From the NCBI RefSeq assembly GCF_039555335.1, contig NC_092629.1, positions 7,177,432 through 7,241,431 of the forward strand: a DNA stretch of 64,000 nucleotides, in the 5' to 3' direction. The position numbers and the translations under genes are program-made. How positions within the stretch are numbered: the stretch's first letter is position 1; every line of letters begins with the position of its first letter. The DNA comes from Amphiura filiformis (lineage: Eukaryota > Echinodermata > Ophiuroidea > Amphilepidida > Amphiuridae). The notes under the pieces were generated by a model. That model saw nothing but the letters and a program-made list of their open reading frames with translations. It did no database searches and was not told where the DNA came from. Positions 22,621 to 33,475 of the stretch are shown here, piece after piece.

Positions 22621-23206
22621 ACATTTCCTGTCTTACTCTAATGCTAATTTGACGGCTTCTTTAAAAAAAAAAAAAAAGCAAGAGTAACTGTGAAAAAGGA
22701 AGAAAAATGTGCTAGCTGTTTTCAGGGATGCAAATAAGACAGGTGCTGGGGCCTAAATCACAAAAAAAATGGTGTGTGGGTCAAGGGTGAAAATAAGGAT
22801 ATTTCAACCAGGAGCTACTTTTTGCTGAAATTAACTCTTGGTTTGCAGCCATTTCATGTAAACCAGTGGCCACTTAATCCAATTCAAAGTTACCAAAAGT
22901 GGCGAACACAGTATATTTTTGCATATTTTCACGTATTTAAGTTAGTGATTTATGGGAGACAAATGGCTCCTGACTCCCGCTTATTTTCACCCATGGAGTG
23001 GGCTTAAACATGCCACCTAGGCCTACACGGCCCACAGAGATTTGAACTTATTTGTATTCCTGCTCAGTGGACGTGCAGTTCATTGTAGAAATGTTAAGCA
23101 TTTTAAAAAAAATTGCTTGAAATATTTAAGCATTCTGAAAAAAAAGTCATGCTTGAATGAAAAGAATTGTAGTGAAATATGCTGCTTTTATTTAAGGAAT
23201 TATATT

Positions 23207-23374
23207 GTACTGTTCCAGTTGACATCCATACACCCCCTATGGAAAACATGACCTTAATCTCCTACACATGAAGTGTGCATTTCAAATGCAGTCACCCATT
23301 GAAATCACATTCCCTATGCAGAAAATTAAGGTCATGTCACCGTATGGGGTGTATGGATTTCAACTGGAATATCG
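23207..23374. mobile_element. Palindromic MITE, family A
   Basis: CTGTTCCAGTTGACATCC at the left and GGATTTCAACTGGAATATCG at the right. Confidence 0.88.
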
Positions 23375-23587
23375 CATATATTTTAGTGGGAATAAAGGTT
23401 GAGTTTTGTCATACAGGAATAAGATAATACAATTGATACCTGCTGCAGATCGCTGGTGTCTTTATTAATGAAACACTTTTATCAAAAATATGTATTTTTA
23501 TTTGTATTTTGGTTGTATTAACAAGGTGCCATGAAAAAGATGACTAAATCTCACTTTATTATCTTACTGATCTGTGGAAAGATAAAT

Positions 23588-23762
23588 GGGCTATTCTAGT
23601 TGAATTCCCTAAGACACAACCTTAATGTCCAGCACAGGGGGTGTAGATTTGAAATTGAGTTATCCATTCAGATAGCCCCATTTGAAATTCACACACCCTT
23701 GTGTGGAAGATTAAAGTTGTGTCTTTCATAGGGGTGTATGGATTTCAACTGGAACAGCCTAT
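23588..23762. mobile_element. Palindromic MITE, family A
   Basis: GGGCTATTCTAGTTGAATTC at the left and GGATTTCAACTGGAACAGCC at the right. It lies only about 210 bp from the previous copy. Confidence 0.88.
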
Positions 23763-24145
23763 TGTTGCAGAATATTTGCTAAATGAGGTTATTTTGACTG
23801 CATTTCATTTCAGTCATAAGAAGGGTAGCTTTCAACTTGCATTATCGCAGCCATTTCATTTAACTTTTTGTGATAAAGGGCTCACTATTGTTGCTCGGAA
23901 ATTGATTCTCATGCAATTGCACATAACTTCTTTCCATTCATTGGAGTGGGACATAACACATTCTGGAAACCATTTTATTTTTAAAGACACTATATCGGTG
24001 ATTGCCACAAAGGAGTAAAATATAATATAATTTTTTAAGGATGGCTTACAAGTGAAGGATAAGTCAATACAATTGCCATTGAGGTGATTTTCATATGCAA
24101 AAAAAATGGCAAAAAAATCTAAAAACACCCTTGCAGGATTGATTA

Positions 24146-24617
24146 TGTGTACACGGTTGTTTGATGGGATCATTTATTCGTTTTTCAAACAAAACATCGT
24201 GTACAACCAAAATTTAGGCTTAAACAGCTATAAGTGATATCATGCTAATGTATACAGATGCTGTTGAGTCATTCTCAACTTTAATTTCCCCTCTTTTACA
24301 AAATGATTCACTTTTATAGCATTTTTTGGATATAAAATGTATCTATTAATGACAAAATTGGTGGCGCTATTTAGTTACTGGAAATTACTCTTTCAAGCTT
24401 TTAATGCAAATAATTCCTTTTATTGTTTGATAAAATATGTTTATAAAATTTCCTTGTTGCTTGTGTCACCTATTCCAGGTGTTTTAATGGCAGTAATAAT
24501 CACATACCCCTTGCAAATAGAGAAATATGATTTAGGATAAATAGCGCCATCTATAGTTTGCATTTAGTTAATAATGAAGCCAATTCTTTATACATCAAAC
24601 AACCGTGTGTACATGTA
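24146..24617. mobile_element. MITE with nested inverted repeats
   Basis: TGTGTACACGGTTGTTTGAT at the left and ATCAAACAACCGTGTGTACA at the right. Inside, GGCGCTATTTA (24363) mirrors TAAATAGCGCC (24538). Confidence 0.75.
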
Positions 24618-25116
24618 GCTGTAAGTGTTTGTGCATATGGACAGATTTTGCTAACATTGATTAAAATATGACCTTTGACCCTTATAGGTCGTATACACTC
24701 TTACCACTTGCAGGGCATTTTAGCACACCTGTACAAAACTGCGAAATTCCATATTTTCGGAAAATTTCCAGATTTTCTAATTTAACTGAGCACTGATAGT
24801 GATAAGTATAAATCAGCTGATCAATTCCAAGAAGTTAATCTCATCAACTCATCCAAACATGATTGATAGCAGGGCAGGCCCAGAACAGGTGATTTCCCCC
24901 AGATTTAACAAAATAGTCCCTGTAAAAATATTTGTCAATGCCAGAATGTACACAAAGATTCCTTTTGGCAGAATCTGTCCAAAATAATTCCTTATAACCA
25001 AAACAATATTTTGAGCCCTTTGATAGGTAGGAGAATTTAGCTTTAAATCTAGAACGATAAGATATATAATTTTCACTAGCATGTATTAATATATACAAAT
25101 TTTACCTTCTCTGCAG

Positions 25117-25283
25117 CTCTGTCAATCGACACATCCAACCTAGACCAAAGAACGCCGGAAATGCAGAAGCGCATGACGACGACACCAGTAAAGCGCTCCA
25201 AATGGCATCTTGGCATTAGGTCACAAAGCAGGCCACATGATATAATGGGAGAGGTGTATAGGGCAATGAAGACACTCAACTAT
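25117..25283 (+). CDS. PRKAA: AMPK alpha, exon for start of C-terminal domain
   Basis: The exon follows CTTCTCTGCAG and ends before GTAAGTG. After a Ser/Thr-rich linker start (LSIDTSNLDQRTPEMQK) it encodes KRSKWHLGIRSQSRPHDIM then GEVYRAMKTLNY, the signature that opens the alpha C-terminal domain of AMP-activated protein kinase. This domain binds the beta and gamma subunits of the AMPK trimer and carries the linker that senses nucleotide binding on gamma. The exon starts in phase 1 and ends in phase 0. The kinase and autoinhibitory domains must lie upstream, beyond what I can identify here. Whether the gene is orthologous to vertebrate alpha 1 or alpha 2 cannot be told, since invertebrates usually have a single gene. 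Confidence 0.95.
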
Positions 25284-25800
25284 GTAAGTGATATAGTACA
25301 GTAGTAGATTTAACCCCCTGAGCACTACCTGCTGATCTAACATTGCCTCTGATTGGTCAATTACATAATATCTTCATTTCAATCACCAATCAGAATGGAG
25401 CTTTGCAAATAATTCATCTTATGTTTTTGCATGGTGAAATTATTTTAACAATGTTGCTGATTGGTCCAATTGATAATGAAAACCTTTTTTTGACCAATAG
25501 GCAGGTAGTTCTCATGGGGTTAAAACAACAATCATAAGACTTACTATTTGCATAGCTGTGGTAGCTTGCGACCTGCATCTACAGGTCTTCGGGTATTCAA
25601 CATAGAATATTTGATGTAACATATCTATATGTTATTTAATCTAATATATGTTACATAGAATATCTGGTAGAAATATATTATCGATTTTACATCATCAAAC
25701 ATTTGTTAGAGCTTAAATATTACTGGAAATAAAATGGGAATGGATTAAATAACGTAGATGTTACATCAAATATTTTATGTTCAATAAAAAGTCTAGAATA
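25284..25800. other. AMPK intron with CCAATCAG-type repeat
   Basis: 25313-25520 holds CCTGATTGGTC-like and CCAATCAGAATG blocks related to the repeats at 28455-28660 and 61891-62270. 25600-25790 is partly palindromic AT-rich DNA (TATTTGATGTAACAT / ATGTTACATCAAATA). Confidence 0.5.
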
Positions 25801-25804
25801 GGGT

Positions 25805-26165
25805 CTCTAAGCCACTGAAGAGATTATTCCACTTGACTTGGCACTTGACTACCACATACTGATTGGTTTTGGTCAAGTGACAAAATCTTGTTGTAAACAA
25901 CTGGAAGATCATGACGCCCCTGGTCTCTGTTGAAGTCGCTGTCAGTTCTCCGTATTTGGATCGCTTCCCTGACCCCTCTCCTGAACCAGTCTTCTTCACG
26001 GTCGAGAATGCGTACGCCATCCCAGTCAATGCCATGGTGCTGCTTAGTGATGTGCTCACCAACTGGGGAAGTGGGGCATTTGTGTTCACTAATATGTGTT
26101 CTTAATGTAAGTGTTGTTTTTTGTTGTGGCATGACGACAATGTCAGAAAATGCTCCAAATGGCAT
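25805..26165 (-). mobile_element. Penelope-like element C-terminal fragment
   Basis: Two overlapping minus-strand frames together read like the C-terminus of a Penelope-like or related GIY-YIG element. Residues include GEHITKQHHGIDWDG, WFRRGVREAIQIRR and FNRDQGRHDLPVVYN, matching the conserved H.IDW..., RE(A)I.IR and LNRD.G...LP blocks. It sits inside the AMPK intron on the opposite strand, 5'-truncated and frameshifted. Confidence 0.65.
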
Positions 26166-26452
26166 CTTGGAATTGGAGCCCTGCGGGGCAATATTTTCTT
26201 TACCCTATCCTGGACTTCCCTGTCTGATACACCCCCCGACCCAACCCAAACATTTTAAGGCAAACCTGATGTACCCTGACCCACATGTTCTTTTTTCTAG
26301 AGCAGACTGGACTGGACCGTCTGTTTTGTCATTACATCAGAAATGTTGGGTTTCGAGGTGCCCCGCAGCTCAATACTTGAAATTAGGGCACAGATTAAGC
26401 CGCATGCAAGTGTTTCCATAAGTAGATGCATTAATATGATTGTAGATTATAA

Positions 26453-27370
<918 letters not shown>

Positions 27371-27535
27371 ATGACCGCATGGACACAGATGACAATGCAC
27401 CAACTCCAAGATCACCTAGTACTCCATCCATGATGACATCGCCAGGGTCACCGGGATGTATGATGCACCAGACTATGGAGTTCTTTGAGATGTGTGCTAG
27501 TCTTATTGCAGCGTTGGCACGATAGAAGACGCCAC
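27371..27535 (+). CDS. PRKAA: AMPK alpha, terminal exon (ST loop and C-terminal helix)
   Basis: It joins in phase 1 to the previous exon and ends at TAG 27533-27535. It encodes an acidic start (DDRMDTDDNAP), then a Ser/Thr-Pro-rich loop with TPRSPSTPS and TSPGSPG, then MEFFEMCASLIAALAR. The last block is the conserved C-terminal helix of AMPK alpha (EFFEMCASLI), which completes the C-terminal domain. The middle corresponds to the ST loop, a known site of inhibitory proline-directed phosphorylation in vertebrates. Several SP/TP sites are present here. The loop is much shorter than in vertebrates. Confidence 0.95.
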
Positions 27536-27629
27536 ATGTTGAGGATAAGATGATGATAAGAAGACGATGCTCAGAGTTCTTGTCATCAAAGTATATTGTT
27601 AATCAGAGAGGTTAAGCACTTATTTGCAT

Positions 27630-28030
27630 ACTGTTTTGTCTGTAATAGATGCCCCCCTCTAATAAATACCCCCATAATTTTTTCAATGAAATAGTTACCA
27701 AAATACAAACATTTCAGATGCTATATCATGTGAGTAAGCTTAATACTGGTATCAGCACTGGCCATCACAAGCGCTAATTTGCGTGGACAAAACCAATTCT
27801 AACTTGGGACTTCCATCCAGTTCATTACCAATTTATGGTAGAATTTCACTAAGTACTTAAAATGCACTTAGTAGTATTTACCGTGATAATATTTTGTTAC
27901 GTAGGTGCAGCCATATTGGATTTGAACCCTGATTTTAAAGCTTTGTTTCACTAAAAATTTGCTTTTAATAAACACCCCCTTTCATAGAATTGCGCATGCC
28001 CCTGGGCATTTATTACAGACAATATGGTAT
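27630..28030. mobile_element. MITE in the AMPK 3' flank
   Basis: TTTGTCTGTAATAGATGCCC at the left mirrors GGGCATTTATTACAGACAA at the right. It contains AATAAA at 27661, which could serve as the AMPK polyadenylation signal. Confidence 0.6.
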
Positions 28031-28194
28031 AATGCTGCACCATGTTGCATCGGCACAGAGGCAGGACTGGAAAAAATGTGGAATCCAAGTAGTTCATTCC
28101 TGGGAATTTTTTTTGAAATTTAAAGATTGGAAGGAAATTTTGCTGAAGTCTTGTCTTCCCGGGAAAGGCTTGTCTTCCCGGGAAATAAAACATT

Positions 28195-28282
28195 GGGCTA
28201 TTCCATTTGAAATCCATACACCCCCTATGGAATACATGACCTTAACCTGCCACAGGGGGTGTAGATGTCAAATGGAGTCCTG
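28195..28282. mobile_element. MITE family A, left half only
   Basis: GGGCTATTCCATTTGAAATC through GTCAAATGGAGTCC. The right half is missing. Confidence 0.8.
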
Positions 28283-28454
28283 CACCGAAGTGGGTCCTAA
28301 TTGGCTAATTGGATCATGTCATAAATTACCGGCATATCATTGGTTGAACAAGCTATCTAGTATTGCTTGACCTAGGCATGACCTGCTTGTTTTTGTGCAC
28401 ATGTTGGCAAGTGCTGGATCTCTCTGGTAGACACTGTAAGGGTTGCCCCTCATA

Positions 28455-28660
28455 TGGGGTAGTTAACCCTATGAGTACTACCTGCTGATTGGTTATAAAG
28501 GAGACTAGTATGATTGATTGAGCCAATCAGCATCATGGTAAGAATGGTGGTAGGTCAGAAGAGGATTGTGAAATATTTAGAAGCTGTATTTTAATTGGTC
28601 ACTCGGATGAACACATTGTGTAATTAACCAATCAGAAATACTGTAAGCAAGGCATTACTC
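28455..28660. repeat. CCAATCAG-type palindromic repeat
   Basis: Contains GAGTACTACCTGCTGATTGG, GAGCCAATCAGCATCATGG and later TTAACCAATCAG. Single-copy relative of the tandem array at 61891-62270. Confidence 0.65.
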
Positions 28661-28736
28661 CCTATTCCAGAAAAATACAGCACTAATATTTTGGAAATAA
28701 AAAAAAAATTATCTCATTTGCCAATGAATCCTAATC

Positions 28737-29405
28737 CTTAAGGGATCCAAAATGAGCGTTTATTGCGTTTCGACAGTATTTTTTGTGGGACATGAGAGCA
28801 CCTCAGACCTATCGAATTGCACTCTGAATACGAAGCATGTCTTTCTGATATCAAATAATTTTCATTTTTTTAAAATCACAATATAATACAAATTTTATGA
28901 CAAATTATAAAATTTTGATATTTGTCAAATTTTTGATATATAACAGTCCTCGAAGTAAATTATATAAATCTAATGATATATTCTTAAAGTGTATGTAGCA
29001 GGGAGGAAAAGCCGACGGTCAATTGAAAATTTTGACCTTTCATATTGAAGATATGGATTTTTTCCCAAAAGACCTAATTTTTTGGGTGTTTTGGGAAAAA
29101 ATCCATATCTTCAATACGAAAGGTCAAAATTTTCAATTGATCATCGGCTTTTCATCCCTCATACATACACTTTAAGTATAAATCATCAGATTTATAAAGT
29201 TTACTTCAAGTACTGTTAAATATCAAAAATATCAATTTTAATGATTTACCATAAAATATGTATTAAATTGCGAATTTCAAAAAATCAAAATTATTTGATA
29301 TCAGAATGACATTCTTCATATTCAGAATGCAATTCGATATGTCTGATGTGCTCTAATGTCCCAAAATAAATACTGTCCAAACGTTCATACCCCAGCCCTT
29401 AACTT
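28737..29405. mobile_element. Long hairpin element (copy 1)
   Basis: The outer arms (GTGGGACATGAGAGCACCTC, GATATCAAATAATTTTCA) and inner arms (GACGGTCAATTGAAAATTTT, ATATTGAAGATATGGATTTT) are both mirrored in the second half, giving a foldback of roughly 300 bp per arm. No ORF. A second copy lies at 30222-30849 and a fragment at 5338-5540. Confidence 0.85.
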
Positions 29406-29913
29406 TGTTCTAACTGGCAATAAATGTCAAATTTGAATAATTTGAGGGAAAATGGGCTAAAGACATGCAATTTTGCATTTTTCTTACAATTGGAATCATA
29501 ATATTCTAAGACTTGGAACAAGTCTAAGCATTCAAAATCTAGAGTATAATATGAGGTTGCTCATAAATGTAATAGTTTATGTTATTTTTGATAATTGGTT
29601 ATGAAATAGATTAGAAAACATGTTTTCCAAAAATTAGAATGCATAACTTGAAATTAGCCTTTGTTCAAGTCTTTGGATTTGATTGTCACAGCATATGAAA
29701 AACAAATTAAAAATGCATGTTTTTGGCCCTTATTTCCAAAAATTGGCCAGTGCTTAGCGGTACTGTATAGTTGGTCATTTTTGGGAAGTCAAATTTCAAA
29801 AGTGCAAGATTTAGAGCCGAAATATAAAGTTGTTTAAAATATTTTGGTTAATTTTTTGTGTCGCCTGAATGAATGTTCATGGGGACACTAAAAGCATAAT
29901 TTTTTCCAACTCT

Positions 29914-30058
29914 GGGTTATTCCTTCATGTAATTTTACACAAAATTATGGTTAGGGTTAGGATTAGTTTAGGGTTAGGATTAGGATTAGGATTTGACTTA
30001 GGGTTAGAGTAAGGGTTAGGATTAGCTTACACAAAATAATTACATGAAGGATCGACCC
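29914..30058. mobile_element. MITE with telomere-like TTAGGG core
   Basis: TTCCTTCATGTAATTTTACA at the left and TTACACAAAATAATTACATG at the right enclose degenerate GGTTAG / GGGTTAGGATTAG repeats of about 80 bp. Confidence 0.85.
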
Positions 30059-30177
30059 AACTCTGAGAAATATTTACCAAGTTACATTTCAGATATACAG
30101 AGCCGTTTAAATAAAAATCACAACAAAGCATGATTTTGACCCAAATTGCAAGATCTCATTGTGGGCAAATTTGACAA

Positions 30178-30221
30178 TGGGCTATTCCATTTAAAATCCA
30201 CACTACCCTGTGGAAGATTAG
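30178..30221. mobile_element. MITE family B, truncated at the duplication junction
   Basis: Begins GGGCTATTCCATTTAAAATC and is cut after 44 bp where unit 2 starts. Confidence 0.9.
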
Positions 30222-31668
30222 ATTTTTTGTGGGACATGAGAGCACCTCAGACCTATCGAATTGCACTCTGAATACGACGCATGTCTTTCTGATATCAAAT
30301 AATTTTCATTTTTTTAAAATCACAATATAATACAAATTTTATGACAAATTATAAAATTTTGATATTTGTCAAATTTTGATATATAACAGTCCTCGAAGTA
30401 AATTATATAAATCTAATGATATATTCTTAAAGTGTATGTAGCAGGGAGGAAAAGCCGACGGTCAATTGAAAATTTTGACCTTTCATATTGAAGATATGGA
30501 TTTTTTCCCAAAAAGACCTAATTTTTTTGGGTGTTTTGGGAAAAAAATCCATATCTTCAATACGAAAGGTCAAAATTTTCAATTGATCATCGGCTTTTCA
30601 TCCCTCATACATACACTTTAAGTATAAATCATCAGATTTATAAAGTTTACTTCAAGTACTGTTAAATATCAAAAATATCAATTTTTAATGATTTACCATA
30701 AAATATGTATTAAATTGCGAATTTCAAAAAATCAAAATTATTTGATATCAGAATGACATTCTTCATATTCAGAATGCAATTCGATATGTCTGATGTGCTC
30801 TAATGTCCCAAAATAAATACTGTCCAAACGTTCATACCCCAGCCCTTAACTTTGTTCTAACTGGCAATAAATGTCAAATTTGAATAATTTGAGGGAAAAT
30901 GGGCTAAAGACATGCAATTTTGCATTTTTCTTACAATTGGAATCATAATATTCTAAGACTTGGAACAAGTCTAAGCATTCAAAATCTAGAGTATAATATG
31001 AGGTTGCTCATAAATGTAATAGTTTATGTTATTTATGATAATTGGTTATGAAATAGATTAGAAAACATGTTTTCCAAAAATTAGAATGCATAACTTGAAA
31101 TTAGCCTTTGTTCAAGTCTTTGGATTTGATTGTCACAGCATATGAAAACAAATTAAAAATGCATGTTTTTGGCCCTTATTTCCAAAAAATTGGCCAGTGC
31201 TTAGCGGTACTGTATAGTTGGTCATTTTGGGAAGTCAAATTTCAAAAGTGCAAGATTTAGAGCCGAAATATAAAGTTGTTTAAAATATTTTGGTTAATTT
31301 TTTGTGTCGCCTGAATGAATGTTCATGGGGACACTAAAAGCATAATTTTTTCCAACTCTGGGTTATTCCTTCATGTAATTTTACACAAAATTATGGTTAG
31401 GGTTAGGATTAGTTTAGGGTTAGGATTAGGATTAGGATTTGACTTAGGGTTAGAGTAAGGGTTAGGATTAGCTTACACAAAATAATTACATGAAGGATCG
31501 ACCCAACTCTGAGAAATATTTACCAAGTTACATTTCAGATATACAGAGCCGTTTAAATAAAAATCACAACAAAGCATGATTTTGACCCAAATTGCAAGAT
31601 CTCATTGTGGGCAAATTTGACAATGGGCTATTCCATTTAAAATCCACACTACCCCTGTGGAAGATTAG
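30222..31668. repeat. 1.44-kb tandem duplication, unit 2
   Basis: Second unit of the direct duplication. It includes the interior and right part of the hairpin element (30222-30849) and continues into an intact family B MITE at 31625. Confidence 0.95.
31360..31504. mobile_element. MITE with telomere-like core, second duplicate
   Basis: Same structure as 29914-30058 and identical in repeat order, because it lies in the duplicated unit. Confidence 0.85.
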
Positions 31669-31903
31669 CTAAAGTGTTCCATAGAGGGAGTATGAGTTTT
31701 GAATACAATAAACAATTGGGTAAGTTGCATTTGAAGTACTCACTCCAGTTGTGCAAGATAAAAGTAAAGCCATAATGCAGGGGGAGTATGGGTTTCAAAA
31801 TAAATTAACCTTGACCATTTACATTTGAAAAACATACTCTTCCTGTAGAAGATATTTCCAAAATATTCCACAGGGGTGGTGTGGATTTTAAGTGGAATAG
31901 CCC
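31625..31903. mobile_element. Palindromic MITE, family B (full)
   Basis: GGGCTATTCCATTTAAAATC at the left, GATTTTAAGTGGAATAGCCC at the right. Confidence 0.9.
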
Positions 31904-32269
31904 AATGTCTGTACTGGCTTATGGTTATTATTGTTCCACAGAATGTGTAATGTACTATCATTTATTTCCTAATATTATTGTGAGCATGCATAATGTGTTA
32001 TTTCAACAAAATTGTATCGTAAACTAGATGACCTTTTGAGCACAAAGGCTTGGGCACCATTGAGGAACCTGCACCCAAAGTTCATGCCATTTTGAAAATT
32101 TTGGAGCATTTGACATTTTTTGGAAAATGATCTTTGACCGCAAACATAGCTTCACTCATGGACACTTGTTTGTGTTGTGTCCATGTTGCATGGACAGGGG
32201 CATTTGAGCCATTTCAGAAACCTTAACCTACACCCCCTACATTGTACACCCACATACACACAGATATAG

Positions 32270-32397
32270 GTAAATAAAGCCATAATACAGGGGGAGTATG
32301 GGTTTCAAAATGATTAACCCTGACCAGTTACATTTGAAAAACATACTCCTCCAAAATCTTCCACAGGGGGAGTGTGAATTTTAAGTGGAATAACCCA
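32270..32397. mobile_element. MITE family B, right half
   Basis: Contains AATACAGGGGGAGTATGGG and ends TTTTAAGTGGAATAACCC. The left half is missing. Confidence 0.8.
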
Positions 32398-32648
32398 ATC
32401 TGTTACCCACCAGTGATTGTTAACTGAACTGGCAAACCCATTCAATTGAAATGAGGTTATATACATGTATTATACTTGATTCATTTTACCTTGACAGTAT
32501 GTATGTAGTATAATATAAACAGGATTGTTCACAGGAAGTGAATGTGGTTTAATAGAGAGAATGGGTTTCCATGTAAAAAGAAACTTGATTCAATATCCTA
32601 CATGCGATCATGCATATTACTTCCTTCTCTTACCGCACAGTTTTGTAT

Positions 32649-32829
32649 TAGCCTGTTCCAGTTAAAATCCATACACCCCCATATGAAAGACATGACCTTA
32701 ATCTCCCACACAGGGGGTGTAGATTGCAAATGGAGGTAGCCCATTTGAAATTCATACCGATGGTGTGGAATATTGAAGGTCATGTCTTCCTTCCATAGGG
32801 GGTGTATGGATTTCAACTGGAATAGCTTA
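32649..32829. mobile_element. Palindromic MITE, family A (full)
   Basis: GCCTGTTCCAGTTAAAATCC at the left, GGATTTCAACTGGAATAGC at the right. Confidence 0.9.
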
Positions 32830-33032
32830 CTATAACCCACACCATTAAAAAAAAGCACACCATATATGTTTATAATGTTTGCTTTACATCATGTCATATG
32901 TTTTTATCATTTAAGTAAAATCATCCCAGATAGGCGGGACTTTTTAAACAAGGAAGGAAGTGAAACTGTACATCAATGTGCATTATTCTCTCACACACTG
33001 TTGGTCTGTGATACAATTCATACACTGTCTAT

Positions 33033-33286
33033 CAGGGTCGGATCCAGGAATTTTTGATAGAGGGGGCGCCTTTTGGTCGACGACGAAAAAATGGTGTTAA
33101 GGGGGTTGCCCCCCTCGAAAACTCAACGGTTTTGGCCTATTGTTTGCTGTTCATGGCGAATTTGTTCTTTTTTTTTTTTAATTTCTTTCATTTTTGTATT
33201 TTAAGTTAGGCGGTAGCGCCGTTGCTAGTCAAAAAAATAGAGGCGCGCGCGCCGCTCGCCCCCTAAATCCGCCCTGTCTATTTTGC
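33033..33286. mobile_element. Short inverted-terminus element, GC-rich
   Basis: Starts CAGGGTCGGATCCAGGAA and ends CTAAATCCGCCCTG, approximately inverted. It contains GGCGCGCGCGCC. It resembles non-autonomous DNA transposons with CAGGG termini. The autonomous partner is unknown. Confidence 0.55.
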
Positions 33287-33324
33287 TGTACATTGGTTGG
33301 TAAAACAAGTCTTCTGGCTTCTTC

Positions 33325-33475
33325 GCTGATTTTTCTTCGCTTGTTCTTCTGCGCTGGTTCTTCTTCGCTGGTTCTTCTTCGCTGGTTCTTCTTCACTGTT
33401 TCCTCCTCATCACTGTTTCCTCCTCATCACTGGTTCCTCCTCATCACTGGTTCTTCCTTATCCCTGGTTCTTCAC
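33325..33475. repeat. CTGGTTCTTCTTCG-type minisatellite
   Basis: Imperfect tandem units of about 14-19 bp just upstream of the TLR pseudogene start. The frame 33194-33520 across it is a repeat artefact. Confidence 0.8.

Larger units (their letters stand above)
28778..30221. repeat. 1.44-kb tandem duplication, unit 1
   Basis: Direct duplicate of 30222-31668 with a constant offset near 1444 bp. Only scattered single-base differences and small indels separate the units. The junction joins a family B MITE (AAGATTAG) directly to the interior of the hairpin element (ATTTTTTGTGGG), with almost no homology at the breakpoint. 29406-29913 within it has no recognised element. Confidence 0.95.
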
